Assembly (NCBI GenBank): GCA_949317995.1
Contig: OX439035.1
Location: 1,318,681 to 1,382,680 of the forward strand
Direction of reading: 5' to 3'
DNA: 64,000 nt
DNA from: Acholoe squamosa
Lineage: Eukaryota > Annelida > Polychaeta > Phyllodocida > Polynoidae
Shown here: one piece after another, positions 1-10,146 of the stretch
How positions within the stretch are numbered: the stretch's first letter is position 1
How the letters are laid out: every line of letters begins with the position of its first letter
Program-made: the position numbers and the translations under genes
The notes under the pieces: model-generated
The model's input: only the letters and a program-made list of their open reading frames with translations
Told to the model about the DNA's origin: nothing
Databases searched by the model: none

Positions 1-318
1 TAATGGCTCAAAACTTCAAACACGACTCGCTGTAGGGCAATAAGAATTAACACCTCTATGTTGGTATGGTATAACACATGCTGGAATAACGCAGCCAGCA
101 GGACTTCAGGTCCACCGTGTCAGGTTGTGGGTGTACTAAAGAAACCTATCAGCCATAACCATTAATACAGTTTAAAACGTTTTAGAAACTTTGAGAAATA
201 ACTTTCAGGCTATATTAGAAGAACAACATTAACATAAACCTTTCTCAATGACTCATTTTTACATTCTTTTGGCCTAAAACTCATTTTTTCACTGATACAT
301 CCAATCTTCTCCTTGCAG

Positions 319-650
319 GCTGTTTTCGCCATCTAGGACAAATATTCCTACGGACACGATGAACCTTATCTCCATACCCCAGCATTACGCCCCCTTCCTC
401 CTGTTCCTCCTCATGCTACAAACTGCAGCCCGCACTGTACCGGAGAACATTGTGGTGCCATCCTGCCCTCCATCTGCCACTTCCTGTGAGTTCCACTTCC
501 GGATTGATTATAACATCACCATGATGAGTTGGCTGATGGCGCCCGACACAGGAGAACCTGACGTCATGATGCCAGTTGTGGTCGAGGCTGATGGAAACTT
601 CTATGCCAAGAGGCGCGACTGCTCCGGGCAGGACATACTTAAGGATGCAG
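319..650 (+). CDS. Multicopper oxidase first coding exon: 5' UTR end, start codon, signal peptide
   Basis: A pyrimidine-rich tract and AG at 317-318 mark a splice acceptor, so at least one further upstream non-coding exon should exist outside the window. The 40-nt leader here has no ATG. The ATG at 359 has A at -3, and the residues after it form a hydrophobic signal peptide (core APFLLFLLMLQTAA, likely cut near residue 24). This supports the start. The exon ends in phase 1 at a GTACGT donor. The mature N-terminus carries paired cysteines (PSCPPSATSC) typical of animal laccase-like enzymes. Confidence 0.85.
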
Positions 651-3600
651 GTACGTTTAAATTGATGTAATGGTATTACCTGAGGAATTACTCCAAGAGG
701 CAGAAATTGATATACTAAAATCCGAGTGAGTAATAGATGTTTAACGCCATTTCGACAGCTAAGGTCATATTCATGGCGAGAACTACATTACACAATTTCA
801 CAGGGGAATGTGTCAGTGCCCGCGCATATGTGCACCACACACATCCCGTGGGGATAGGAAAGAGAAGAAATAGACCCTTTTAAGTGGGCTAGAGAAGCCC
901 AACTAAAATCCGACCAGATCCAGGTAGTTATATGTGATACATGGCTGACAGAAAACAGCTGTGCCTTAGTATTAAAACTCTGTAGAAGATGGTAGTTATG
1001 TTTTAGGGGGAATCCAGGGCTTAGATTTTAATATCATGATGTGTGAATATGGGGAAGGTAGCATGTACTATAACCAGATACATCTTTATATACACTGTTT
1101 TGTATCTTTCCATTTTCAAAACACTTTTCAACATCTTGATTCAGAAATGAAGTCTAGCCATAGAGAATGCCACTCATATTCTATAACCATCTTAGATTTG
1201 AATATCGAATGGCCAAACAGTCTATTGCAGATGTTGTAGTCATTTCTATGTTTTCAGATTTTGAGACATTTCTTGGCGGTGACGGATCATACAAGAAAAT
1301 TCTCTCCATCAACAGCCGGTTCCCAGGGACACCAATTGTGGTCTACAAAGGTCAAACGGTAAGTGGTTCAAGGACGATTTGTCATTCAGATTCACAGATA
1401 TATATCACGATAAGTTTATCCAATGTCAAGCTAGGACAGAGTATGACTTATTTTGACCCCGTTACTCAAAGTGCTCACACAGTATTACTGTGAGGCTGCT
1501 CATTGATGTTGGGGTAGGGGAGGGGTGTTGGGGTAGGCTGGTCTCTGAGGTCAGACAAATGGCAAACACTGGAAGAAGCCATAGAAAGTTGATTTGTTTG
1601 GCTTTCCTCGTAGAAGAGTTAAAGTGATAGATGTAGGGGAGAGGTGCAACCTATTGCATCTAGATGATTAGATAAAACTTATTTCATATTAGAATGATAT
1701 AGAACTCAATGTTGATTGTAGATCTCGGTGTTTGTGACCAACGAGATGGAGAATGAGGTGATCACGATACACTGGCACGGACAGGCACAACGTGGTACTC
1801 CGTGGATGGATGGAGGGGGCGGTGTGTCACATTGTCCTATCACACCAAGACAGACCTTCCAATACAAGTAAGTTCTACCACAATGTCCTATGGCACCAGG
1901 AGAAATAAATCTATAAATGCTTTAATCATAGATCTGCTGCTATGGCTACATGACTCTGTCCAGGTTGCAGACTCTGTGTGAATCGGAGGCTTATAATTTT
2001 TTCCCAAACTCTACCCCGGCTTATAATTGAGATCGACTTATGAACATGGTTTTATGGTACATACAATATCATATATTAGGCCCTTTATATACATTGTTTA
2101 AGGTTTAGGCCACACGGTGGCAGAGGCGTAGGAAGCAAATCTTCATTGGGGGGGCCCCACGAGGGCACCATCGTGACTACCTTGAATTGTCGGCTGACTG
2201 CGTATTTAGAATTCATATAGAAAAGTGATTTTTGGTAAATTTTGGATCTGACTTTAGGCTAAGACCCCCATTCTCCCTATGACATCACCATAATAATCTA
2301 ATTTGAGATCTAAAGTTTTAGCTTCTTTTCCATTGTGTTTATGAGTTCTTGGAAAATATTGGGGGGGGGCCCCAGACATACTCAGGCCCCACCTCCTTCA
2401 TGATTGGGGGGCCCAGGCCCCCCTGGCCCCCCTTTTCCTACGCCCCTGGGTGGGCACATATTCTATAACCTGGACACATCAGATACCAGTATATCACACA
2501 TAGTATTGTGTACCAGCTTTATCTACACATCAATATGTCACATTATACCCTATATTTACATCCTCTTTACACTGTTCTAGGTTTACAGCAGACTCTGTGG
2601 GCACACACTGGTACCATGGACACATCGGGCACCAGCGCACACTCGGCATGATGGGACACCTGACTGTTCTAGAACGGAGCCCGGAGGAGGAGAACAATAG
2701 GAGGGTGAGTCATGTGGGCTATTTAGTACTATCTATCAAAATACTGGTTTCTTCACACATTTGGAACCCTAGAAAAGCCATGAAGTATAGAGGTTTGAGC
2801 TTCTATTCTCTCCCGATTCTCTCTTTCCTGTTAGACTATGTCAAAGAACAATAATCAATTGTCACTCTGAACAGGCTATTTATAATACAGACATATGAAA
2901 ACCTTTAATGGATATTAAAAATAAAAGAATTTTGCACATTCTCGTTATTATGAAATTATACCCGTTTATGTTACAGGGAGATGACCCTCTCCCTACAATA
3001 GACGGAGAGTTCCATATGATGGTTAATGAGTGGACGGACAAGCCGACAGACGAATACAGACACAGTCTGGATGCTGGGTATGGGTAAGTAATATTTGGAT
3101 AAATTGTTGTAAATGGTTTTTATGTTATGACTTTTGGTTATACCTAAGGAGAAAACTATAACTTATCATTTCTAGAGCTCTGCAAAACTTAAGGAGTAAC
3201 CTTTAGTTTGTTTTGTGTTGATTCTAAGTAAAACTGAAATCATGTTCTTGTAGGTTGTATATAGACGAACTGATATAAATTTAAATATTTTATTACAACT
3301 TTGTAGTATAACGGTTGGTATAATGTGATATGTCTTATTCCAGGTTTGCGGGAGGGTTTGAGGCCGAGACGTGCAACCAGCAGCTCTTAATGGCTGATGG
3401 ATCATTCGCTAACTGGGTCCCATTTGAATCCATCCTTGTCAATGGGAAAGGTAAACAATGTTCAAGTATTACACCTTTGGAAGGACCTTCTTTAAATGAA
3501 TGTGTCTGAAATCAGTCCAAACAATATTAGAAACTATTGTCAGAATGTATTTATAGGTTTCATCATTAACCCTGAAGTGCTGCTGATACTTTAATGTATC

Positions 3601-6600
3601 ACGCCCATTGGTCATCATGATGCGTGAATGCAGTCCTGGCGAGTTACTCACCAAGGCTACATTCGTCTACTATGCAGACCCTGCAGTGTCGATATACCTG
3701 TAGGGTCAGCATGATGCACCTAAGAAGTGCTGGTGAGCAGACTCCTGCATCAGTGTTAATCTGCCATGTTATGATGTCTTCACAGGTCATCGCCGCAATA
3801 AGACGACGGGACAGTCACAGATACCCACACTACCGCTGGAGGTCTTCACTGTCCAACATGGCGGCCGCTTCAGGTTCAGATTGGTGAATGCCGGTATGTT
3901 ACTTTATTTCATGCTAATAATGATGGCCAATAGAGATAATGGTACAGTGCCTATTGCTACACCCCCAGAGGCATAAAATGTCTCACTCGCCACTGCTGGT
4001 CATGTGACTTATTAAGATAGTAAATTAAGTGAATTTAAGCACTTTTGAATCAAAATAACATAAAACAAATACAAATCTTTTGGATTGATGGAAATGTTAC
4101 CCGTGGCCGTTTTGATGTATCATAATCTGTTTCTCCTGCTATGTGTGTAATTGTCACAACCTTCATCTTCTGAAGCTTTTCTGTGGAAAAGGAATAACGA
4201 TTATTAGAACATAGAATCTGGAGCTTAGAAATACTGCATTGCCTGCATGCCTGATGCCCATTTCTTTACTTGATGCGTTTCACTGATCCCCATGCATTAA
4301 TCTCCTCGTTCATCGTGGCGTTATGATATCCTCATAGACCTACTCAATCCATTCATGTTGATGTATTAGATCCTCTACAGAAAGGTCTGTCTACACAATA
4401 ACAATCTGTGCGTCTTTATACTCCAGGTCTCCATATGCCGTTCAGCGTGTCCATAGACGAGCACAAACTGCACGTTATAGCATCAGACGGAAGTCCAGTA
4501 AAGACGACGACTGTTGACAGCCTCATCATTGCTGCTGGGGAGCGCTTTGACTTCTGGGTACTGATCTAATAATTTCTACTACTACAAACCTTAATGTTCT
4601 TCAAGGTGCTTTTACTTATCTTTTGTAAGTAATGGTTAAGCAAAATTTTAAACATAGAGAAAACTAATATAGAAACAATGAAGACTAGTTTATAATTTTT
4701 GTATTGGGTCTTGTGGCAGTAAGTGATAAGTCTCAGTAACAATCATGTTTGATTAAGGGTCTATGTTCTAACCTCATAAATCAATGTGTATCAGGTTACC
4801 ATGGTAGAATGTAAGTAAACATTATCTTTTTACGACCCCAGATACAAGCGGATGACCCTACGTCTGCAGGTCACTATTGGATACGGGTACAAACCCTCGA
4901 ACACACAGAGCCCGGGCAGGTAAGATTTCCCTGTTCCTACCAGAGAAAATTTTTAAATGTCACTATTTATCATTTTTTATTACATGTTATCTCAGAAAAG
5001 AAATTTGTATGTGAATATTTCACATGACTTTTTCATATGTCTGAGGGATGATTTCAGGGAGAATGACTAAGTTTGGCCATTGTAAATTCAGCCCTATCTA
5101 GTTTTACTACAGCACTTGTTTATTCACCTCTTTTGCTCATTGTCATTTATCCTGATGATGCCTAGTGTTTTGTTCTCTTGTGAATTAGTAGATACAGTGG
5201 CAATGTTTATATTATTCTACTCAATTTTCCAGTCGCCTGATGAGGGTTTGGCCATCCTGCACTATGACCATGTACAGAAAGCTCGCCCAACAACAAATGC
5301 CCGCAACTGTGTGCAACAAAACTGTGTCAGCCTTAATTCTCCCTACAGGTCAGTAATGGGTCAGTAATGATATCTTAGATAATGCTACAAAAACTGTCTA
5401 TGATAGCTTGGACTAGGTCCAGCACCTAGCAACAGCCTTATACCCCAACACTTTATTCTACAGTAAATTATTGGGTAATAGTTCAATAAGAACAAATATT
5501 GATGTTGAATGGTTCCTATTCATAACTAATATCTTTCAATCATTCCTCAATAGAACTTCAGATGTAACTTTAAACATTAGAAAACAGTAGAATTTAAACA
5601 CAATTTTGTAAACATCCATTATCCATCCATAGGTACCACCATCCAAGTACAAACATTACAGCAATCCCTCTCATGGCACTGCGCAAGCCGGTACCAGAGC
5701 CCACTCTGACACCAGCCGATGGTACCAGGTTTACGGAGTTCATGATGGCACTCGAATCAGGTCTGAGGTCCACCATAAATGGACGAGTGCACCAAATACA
5801 CTCTGTTCCACCGCAGGTTTGTTAACTTTCTCTGTATAGCTATGAGAAAGCCAGTCGGGGAGACTGAATTTCTAAACACTTGTAAAAGATTTTATAGGTC
5901 TGATTAGTTTTAGTAGCTCAAGTAAGATGAAAGATGCACAATAATCCCATCTATCAGAATAATGTTAGATGAACTGATACATTTTATTGAATTGCAAAAT
6001 TTACACCTGAGTTCATATCATATGCAATTTCTGCATGAAGAGAAGTTTCGCTTCTTGTTTTAGAAAGAATGCATTTTCCAAATAACAAATGCGATCACTT
6101 ACATTTGTTATTTATGTTGTTTATTTGTATTTTCAGATATACCCCTCCAGTCAGCGAGATGTAATGTGTAGTGAGGAGACGTGTACTGGTGACGCCAAGT
6201 GTTGGTGTACACATGAACTACAAATACAGATGGGAAATGTTGTACAGATTACCTTCTACGCACATAAATCACCTAGGGGTAAGTTCATATGGACAACCAA
6301 TGAGATAATCCCCTCCATTCACTGCAGATTTCTTAGGGTTAACCTACCATGAAATGGTGCAGCACCAAACCAGATGAGAGGTTCCAGGTCTAGTAATGGC
6401 AACCCACAATAGGGGTCAAGTTTAACCTTTAATTTATTTATACCATGTTAATGTCGTATGGTAGCACTATGTCATGTGATACATACCTGACTCAATAGCG
6501 ATGAATCGGTGCCCGTCCTGCTTTGAAATGTAAATGCCAATCACCATCCCCAGGCGCAATTTCAACAAATGTGCTGTGTCAGGCTGATAACTTTAAATGA

Positions 6601-9571
6601 GTTCAGGACTGCACAGACATCATCAAGATTCCTCACTATACACTGTACTACTGAGAATTAGTGCTGCCACCTGTCTCACCAAGACTGAACTAACTGTGTT
6701 GTTAGTTACCACTAAGTGTTCCTTATGTAGAAGTCTATTTGTACCTACAAACAACAAAGATAGCATGTACAGTGTTATTGTATGGCCAATAGATATACTG
6801 ATATTGTATACAGAAGTGTTCTATGCAGTAAGAAACAGCATTGTTTGCTCAAGTTTCATAAACCCTCATACTGAATAAAATGTACTCTATCCCCTACTCT
6901 GACTGAGCCTCCTGCTGATTGTTTTTGATATGCACTGTAAAAAAATGTCATCAGAATAATGGCGGAATCCTCATGCCAAAGTTACCAGACCGTTGTTATT
7001 TTCACAGATATTCCTTGTACATTTGTGTACCACCGTACTGCCACCTGGGGCTTCTTGTAAAAAACTACACTGGTTCACTGCTGTACAATGACAGTGGTTC
7101 ACCTTTCAGGTTTTATTAGGATTCCTGGTAGATTCAACAGATTATTTTACAGTGTCGTGTTATACTCAGAGTTTGGAGTTTGTGTGTGTCATTAAAAAAG
7201 AAGATTTATGTGGCTTTATTCAATTCCAGCCCCTGCAGGATCAAGCCACCCGATGCACATCCACGGCCACGCGTTCCAGGTGTTGAAGATCGGATGGCCA
7301 GTGTACAACGCTAGTACAATGGTAGACAATACACAGGACATCACATGTGGCAACACAACGCAGACGTAGGTACTTTTAGTTCAACATCTGTGACTTATAG
7401 GTCTATTGCTGTAATAATCTGAAAAAAAATATTAAACAATCATTATTTCACTTACATAATGCTGATTCAATAATCATTGATGGAACTTGGTTATGTTTAA
7501 ATAAGTATTTAACTTCTCACCTGATAACAGTTGTCAAAACCCTTTATCTGGAAGTGCTGTGTTATAAATCATTATTTATTATATCTCTGTATTCAGATGT
7601 AAACACCCGCGGTGGACAGACCCTACCTGGGAGGGTGGTAATGTACCCGGCCTGCTAACAGAGGGAGCCATCAGTAAGGACACAGTCAATGTACCAGCAG
7701 GGGGATACGTCGTTATACGTCTCAAGGCTGACAACCCAGGTAATGGTCAATATATGTATACTTATAGAGACTTACAACCCAGGTTATGAATTATATATAA
7801 ATATATGTACACAAATAGAGTCTTAGACACATCAGTAAGGACCCAGTCAATGTACCAGCAGGGGGATATGTCGTTATCCGCCTCAAGGTTGCCAACCCAG
7901 TTATTGGTTTATGTATATAGAGGTTGACAACCCAGGTGGATAATTAAATAAATATGCCCTCTTTGATGGAGACAGGATTCTGGCTGCCATATTGACCTGT
8001 CCTCAGAGTTTCTCAACATACTGAGATATTTGATACATCTCTATGCTATGATTATAGGTTACTGGCTGCTCCATTGTCACATGGATCTGCATTCAGAGAT
8101 GGGGATGACGCTGGTACTGAAGGTGGGAGATGTGAGTGAGATGCCGCCAGTACCACAAGGCTTCCCCGTGTGTGGTGACTTTGACTGGGACAGTGCAGAG
8201 TTCTACGAGAGGATCACCAACCCACAACCACAACGTATGTAGGATTATTTCTATAAGGGACTAGCACATTGCTAATGCTAGGAGGATCATTTAGGTGGCT
8301 CATGTAGTCGGGGGCTAGATCCATCTTTTGCCTCTTTATATAGTCTAATTTGACTACCTGCCGATTAGTTAATACCCATTGGAATTTTTTGTAAATTATA
8401 TCTATGGGTTCCCCATATCAACATCTTTAACTATTTAGTCATTGATTAGATGAAATATTTCAAATAAAAGAGCAAAGGATTTCTGCTTGATACCATAGTT
8501 CAGTCAATCAGGGCAATGTCTCCCTATCAGTGTTATCACCTGACTTCACACCTAAAACAATAGAGACACCTTTGGTGATTAAGATAAGGGGCAGGATGCA
8601 GCTTATCAGTCTTATCACTGGCCATAGTTCTGGAGGCTGATAAGAAATTTACCCAGAATAACCTGCTCTGGAGTCGGGGGCTAAACCAAGATGGCGACCT
8701 CCATAGCCGGATATGCTAATGCCCTTTATGCACTAATCTACAAACATAGCATATGTTCACTTACTCTCATTATTATTTCATCCATGTTTTGATGTTTATG
8801 AAACAAACTTTCTCAATGAATATCAGTCTCAAAATACATGAGACTATTTATTGTTCATCTTGGTGGTTAATACATCTGTACGGGTCACAGTTGCTCCCTG
8901 TCCGGTGGATCAGCCCCAAGGGGCGAGTTTCCGGATACACTGCTCCCTTTGTGTGTATCATACCGATCCAGGTGTAGTTGGAAGGTGGACATATCAGGCA
9001 AGGATTCATGGTGTAAGGGTTAGCATGATGGATTGGTAAGCCATAGATCCATGTTCGATTCCCTGTTATCCTAGATATTTTCACCGTACTCTACACATCT
9101 ATCACTATAGCACCTGGAATACATATATACTTCTTCTGTTTATCTGGGTTTATTAGTCCATATATTCAGGGGAATATCAAAATCACAGGATTATAGCATA
9201 TGCCTACTCTATTTCAGGCAAAGAAGGCAGCAAGTATTATATTCCACCCCAGTGTGCAATCGGCATTACCCCTATTCTCATGTCTACTGCTATACACTGG
9301 TTGTACTTGATGTGTGTGTTCTTTGTATATTCCAGGTAAAGTTATGGCGCAGGCAGAGACAGACCTATGTACTGTATCAGTCCCAATGACCCATCAGCGT
9401 TACCAAGTAGCCACGGTCATCTTAGGTACCCTGATGTCCATCATGCTACTCGCCATGTTTGCAGTGACGTACAAGACGTGTAAGAGGCGCAAACAGTACA
9501 GGAGGGGCCTTATGGTGGAGGTACCTGCCAGGATGCTACGGTCTGAGGAAACAACACCACTACTCTCATAA
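359..9571 (+). CDS. Laccase-like multicopper oxidase, membrane-anchored, 16 coding exons
   Basis: Coding exons are 359-650, 1258-1358, 1722-1867, 2581-2704, 2977-3083, 3344-3450, 3786-3893, 4427-4557, 4842-4919, 5233-5348, 5633-5816, 6137-6278, 7230-7365, 7597-7739, 8058-8234 and 9336-9571. All introns are GT-AG, the phases match at every junction, and the sum is 2328 nt (775 residues plus stop). The family oxidises phenols, amines or metal ions at a type 1 copper and reduces oxygen to water at a trinuclear cluster. All ligands are present: H148, H150, H192, H194, H552, H555, H557, H644, C645, H646 and H650, with M655 at the axial position. A signal peptide (about residues 1-24), one C-terminal membrane helix (about 722-743) and a short basic tail suggest a type I protein with its catalytic part outside the cell or in a lumen. 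Phenoloxidase and ferroxidase roles are both possible; the substrate cannot be read from the sequence. Confidence 0.93.
1722..1867 (+). CDS. Multicopper oxidase exon 3: first copper motif (HWHG)
   Basis: This exon encodes cupredoxin domain 1 with IHWHGQAQRGTPWMDGG, the classic first copper-binding signature. H148 should bind the type 2 copper and H150 a type 3 copper. The exon starts in phase 0 after TAG at 1719-1721 and ends in phase 2 at a GTAAGT donor. The preceding exon 2 (1258-1358) supplies the INSRFPGTPIVVYKGQ strand that precedes this motif in the family. Confidence 0.9.
2121..2448. mobile_element. Non-autonomous hAT-like element in intron 3
   Basis: The ends are inverted: CAGAGGCGTAGGAA on the left and the complement of CAGGGGCGTAGGAA on the right. 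This 14-bp terminal repeat type is common in hAT-derived miniature elements. GGTGG flanks both sides (2116-2120 and 2449-2453), shorter than the 8-bp duplication expected for hAT, so the class is only probable. The inside is rich in G and C runs and has no coding frame. Confidence 0.6.
2581..2704 (+). CDS. Multicopper oxidase exon 4: second copper motif (HxH)
   Basis: The exon encodes GTHWYHGHIGHQRTLGMMGH, with H192 and H194 as type 3 copper ligands, followed by LTVLE and an acidic linker. It matches the second signature of domain 1 in laccases. It joins exon 3 by completing a lysine codon and ends in phase 0 before GTGAGT. Confidence 0.9.
3568..3776. repeat. Foldback repeat family (ATCATGATGCAT type) in intron 6
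   Basis: This intron copy shares the family core (CATTGGTCATCATGATGC, GAGTTACTCACCA, GCTGGTGAGCAG) with copies near 25.3, 43.1, 46.5, 60.3 and 62.1 kb. The left and right halves are imperfect inverted copies of each other. No coding frame. Confidence 0.65.
6137..6278 (+). CDS. Multicopper oxidase exon 12: cysteine-rich entry to domain 3
   Basis: Starts at the ATTTTCAG acceptor and encodes a segment with four cysteines (MCSEETCTGDAKCWCTHELQ), then a beta-strand region ending at SPRG. A Cys-rich CxCTH stretch before domain 3 is usual in animal laccase-like enzymes and probably forms disulphides. The exon ends in phase 1, matching the acceptor at 7228-7229. Confidence 0.85.
6933..7154. mobile_element. 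Miniature inverted-repeat element with CACTGTAAAAA ends, in intron 12
   Basis: Begins CACTGTAAAAAAAT and ends ATTATTTTACAGTG. The inside shares long stretches (GTACCACCG, TGCCACCTGG, GGTAGATTCAACAG) with elements at 12503, 24245 and 37.9 kb. The flanking duplication is not clear in this copy. Confidence 0.65.
7230..7365 (+). CDS. Multicopper oxidase exon 13: third copper motif (HPMHIHGH)
   Basis: Encodes SSHPMHIHGHAFQVL, where H552 binds type 1, H555 type 2 and H557 type 3 copper. Two donor positions could be read at the exon end. Only the one after 7365 (GTAGGT) keeps the frame into exon 14 as TCKHPRW, so I chose it. Confidence 0.9.
7597..7739 (+). CDS. Multicopper oxidase exon 14: domain 3 core strand
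   Basis: Encodes TCKHPRWTDPTWEGG through VPAGGYVVIRLKADNPG, the strand that leads to the last copper motif. The final 70 bases (7670-7739) have a 91% identical decayed copy in the next intron. Joins exon 13 in phase 2 and exon 15 in phase 1. Confidence 0.9.
7831..7907 (+). pseudogene. Decayed duplicate of the 3' part of exon 14, inside intron 14
   Basis: Bases 7831-7900 match exon bases 7670-7739 at 64 of 70 positions. The frame is still open (ISKDPVNVPAGGYVVIRL), with three silent and three replacement changes. The donor GTAATGG has become TTATTGG, so it should not be spliced as an exon. Shorter echoes of the exon end and donor (ACAACCCAGGT) recur at about 7770 and 7925, so the duplication was probably tandem and repeated. 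Confidence 0.85.
8058..8234 (+). CDS. Multicopper oxidase exon 15: fourth copper motif (HCHMDLHSEMGM)
   Basis: Encodes YWLLHCHMDLHSEMGM. H644 and H646 are type 3 ligands, C645 and H650 type 1 ligands, and M655 occupies the axial position. In the family an axial methionine, instead of leucine or phenylalanine, goes with low or middle redox potential; applying that here is inference. The exon continues to CGDFDWDSAEFYERI, a conserved C-terminal feature of animal laccase-like enzymes. Confidence 0.92.
9011..9072 (+). repeat. Possible tRNA-like head of a SINE in intron 15
   Basis: GTTAGCATGATGGATTGG resembles a pol III A box, and TGTTCGATTCC, about 31 bp later, differs from the B-box consensus by one base. 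The spacing fits a tRNA-derived promoter. No poly-A tail or flanking duplication was identified, so this stays tentative. Confidence 0.3.
9336..9571 (+). CDS. Multicopper oxidase last exon: stem, membrane helix, dileucine tail
   Basis: After the ATTCCAG acceptor the exon encodes a short juxtamembrane stretch, one hydrophobic helix (VATVILGTLMSIMLLAMFAV, residues 722-741), a basic stop-transfer run (KTCKRRKQYRR) and a 26-residue cytosolic tail. The tail ends EETTPLLS and fits the acidic-dileucine sorting signal [DE]xxxL[LI], which in animals recruits clathrin adaptors and directs proteins to endosomes or lysosome-related organelles. An AATAAA overlaps the stop codon. The last 42 nt are also unit 1 of a 57-bp tandem array. 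Confidence 0.9.
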
Positions 9572-10146
9572 ATAAAACTACCCTCTAGGATGCTGCAGTC
9601 TGAGGAAACAACACCATTACTCTCATAAACAGAACTACAGTCTAGGATGCTGCAGTCTGAGGAAACTACGCTACTACTCTCTTAAATAGAACTAAGCTCT
9701 AGGATGCTGCAGTCTGAGGAAACTACGCCACTACTCTCATAAATAGAACTACCCTCTAGGATGCTGCGGTCTGAGGAAACTACACCACTATTGTCATAAA
9801 TAGAACTAAGCTCTAGGATGCTGCAGTCTGAGGAAACTATGCTACTACTCTCTTAAATAGAACTAAGCTCTAGGATGCTGCAGTCTGAGGAAACTACGCC
9901 ACTACTCTCATAAATAGAACTAAGCTCTAGGATGCTGCAGTCTGAGGAAACAACACCACTATTGTCATAAATAGAACTAAGCTCTAGGATGCTGCAGTCT
10001 GAGGAAACAACACCACTACTTTTATAAATAGAACTAACCTCTAGGATGCTGCGGTCTGAAGAAAATACGCCACTATTGTCACAAATAAAACTACCCGCCA
10101 GGATGCTGCAGTCTGAGGAAACTGCCCTGCTACTCTTATAAATGTG
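9530..10146 (+). repeat. 57-bp tandem array, 11 units, beginning inside the last codons of the oxidase gene
   Basis: Units start AGGATGCTRCRGTCTGAGGA at 9530, 9587, 9644 and so on to 10100. Unit 1 contains the coding tail RMLRSEETTPLLS and its stop. Units 2-11 are untranslated but encode almost the same peptide, since 57 is divisible by three. Most end in TAA; the tenth has CAA there. Units 1 and 10 contain AATAAA; most others have AATAGA. A short echo of the unit continues at about 10161. Confidence 0.95.
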
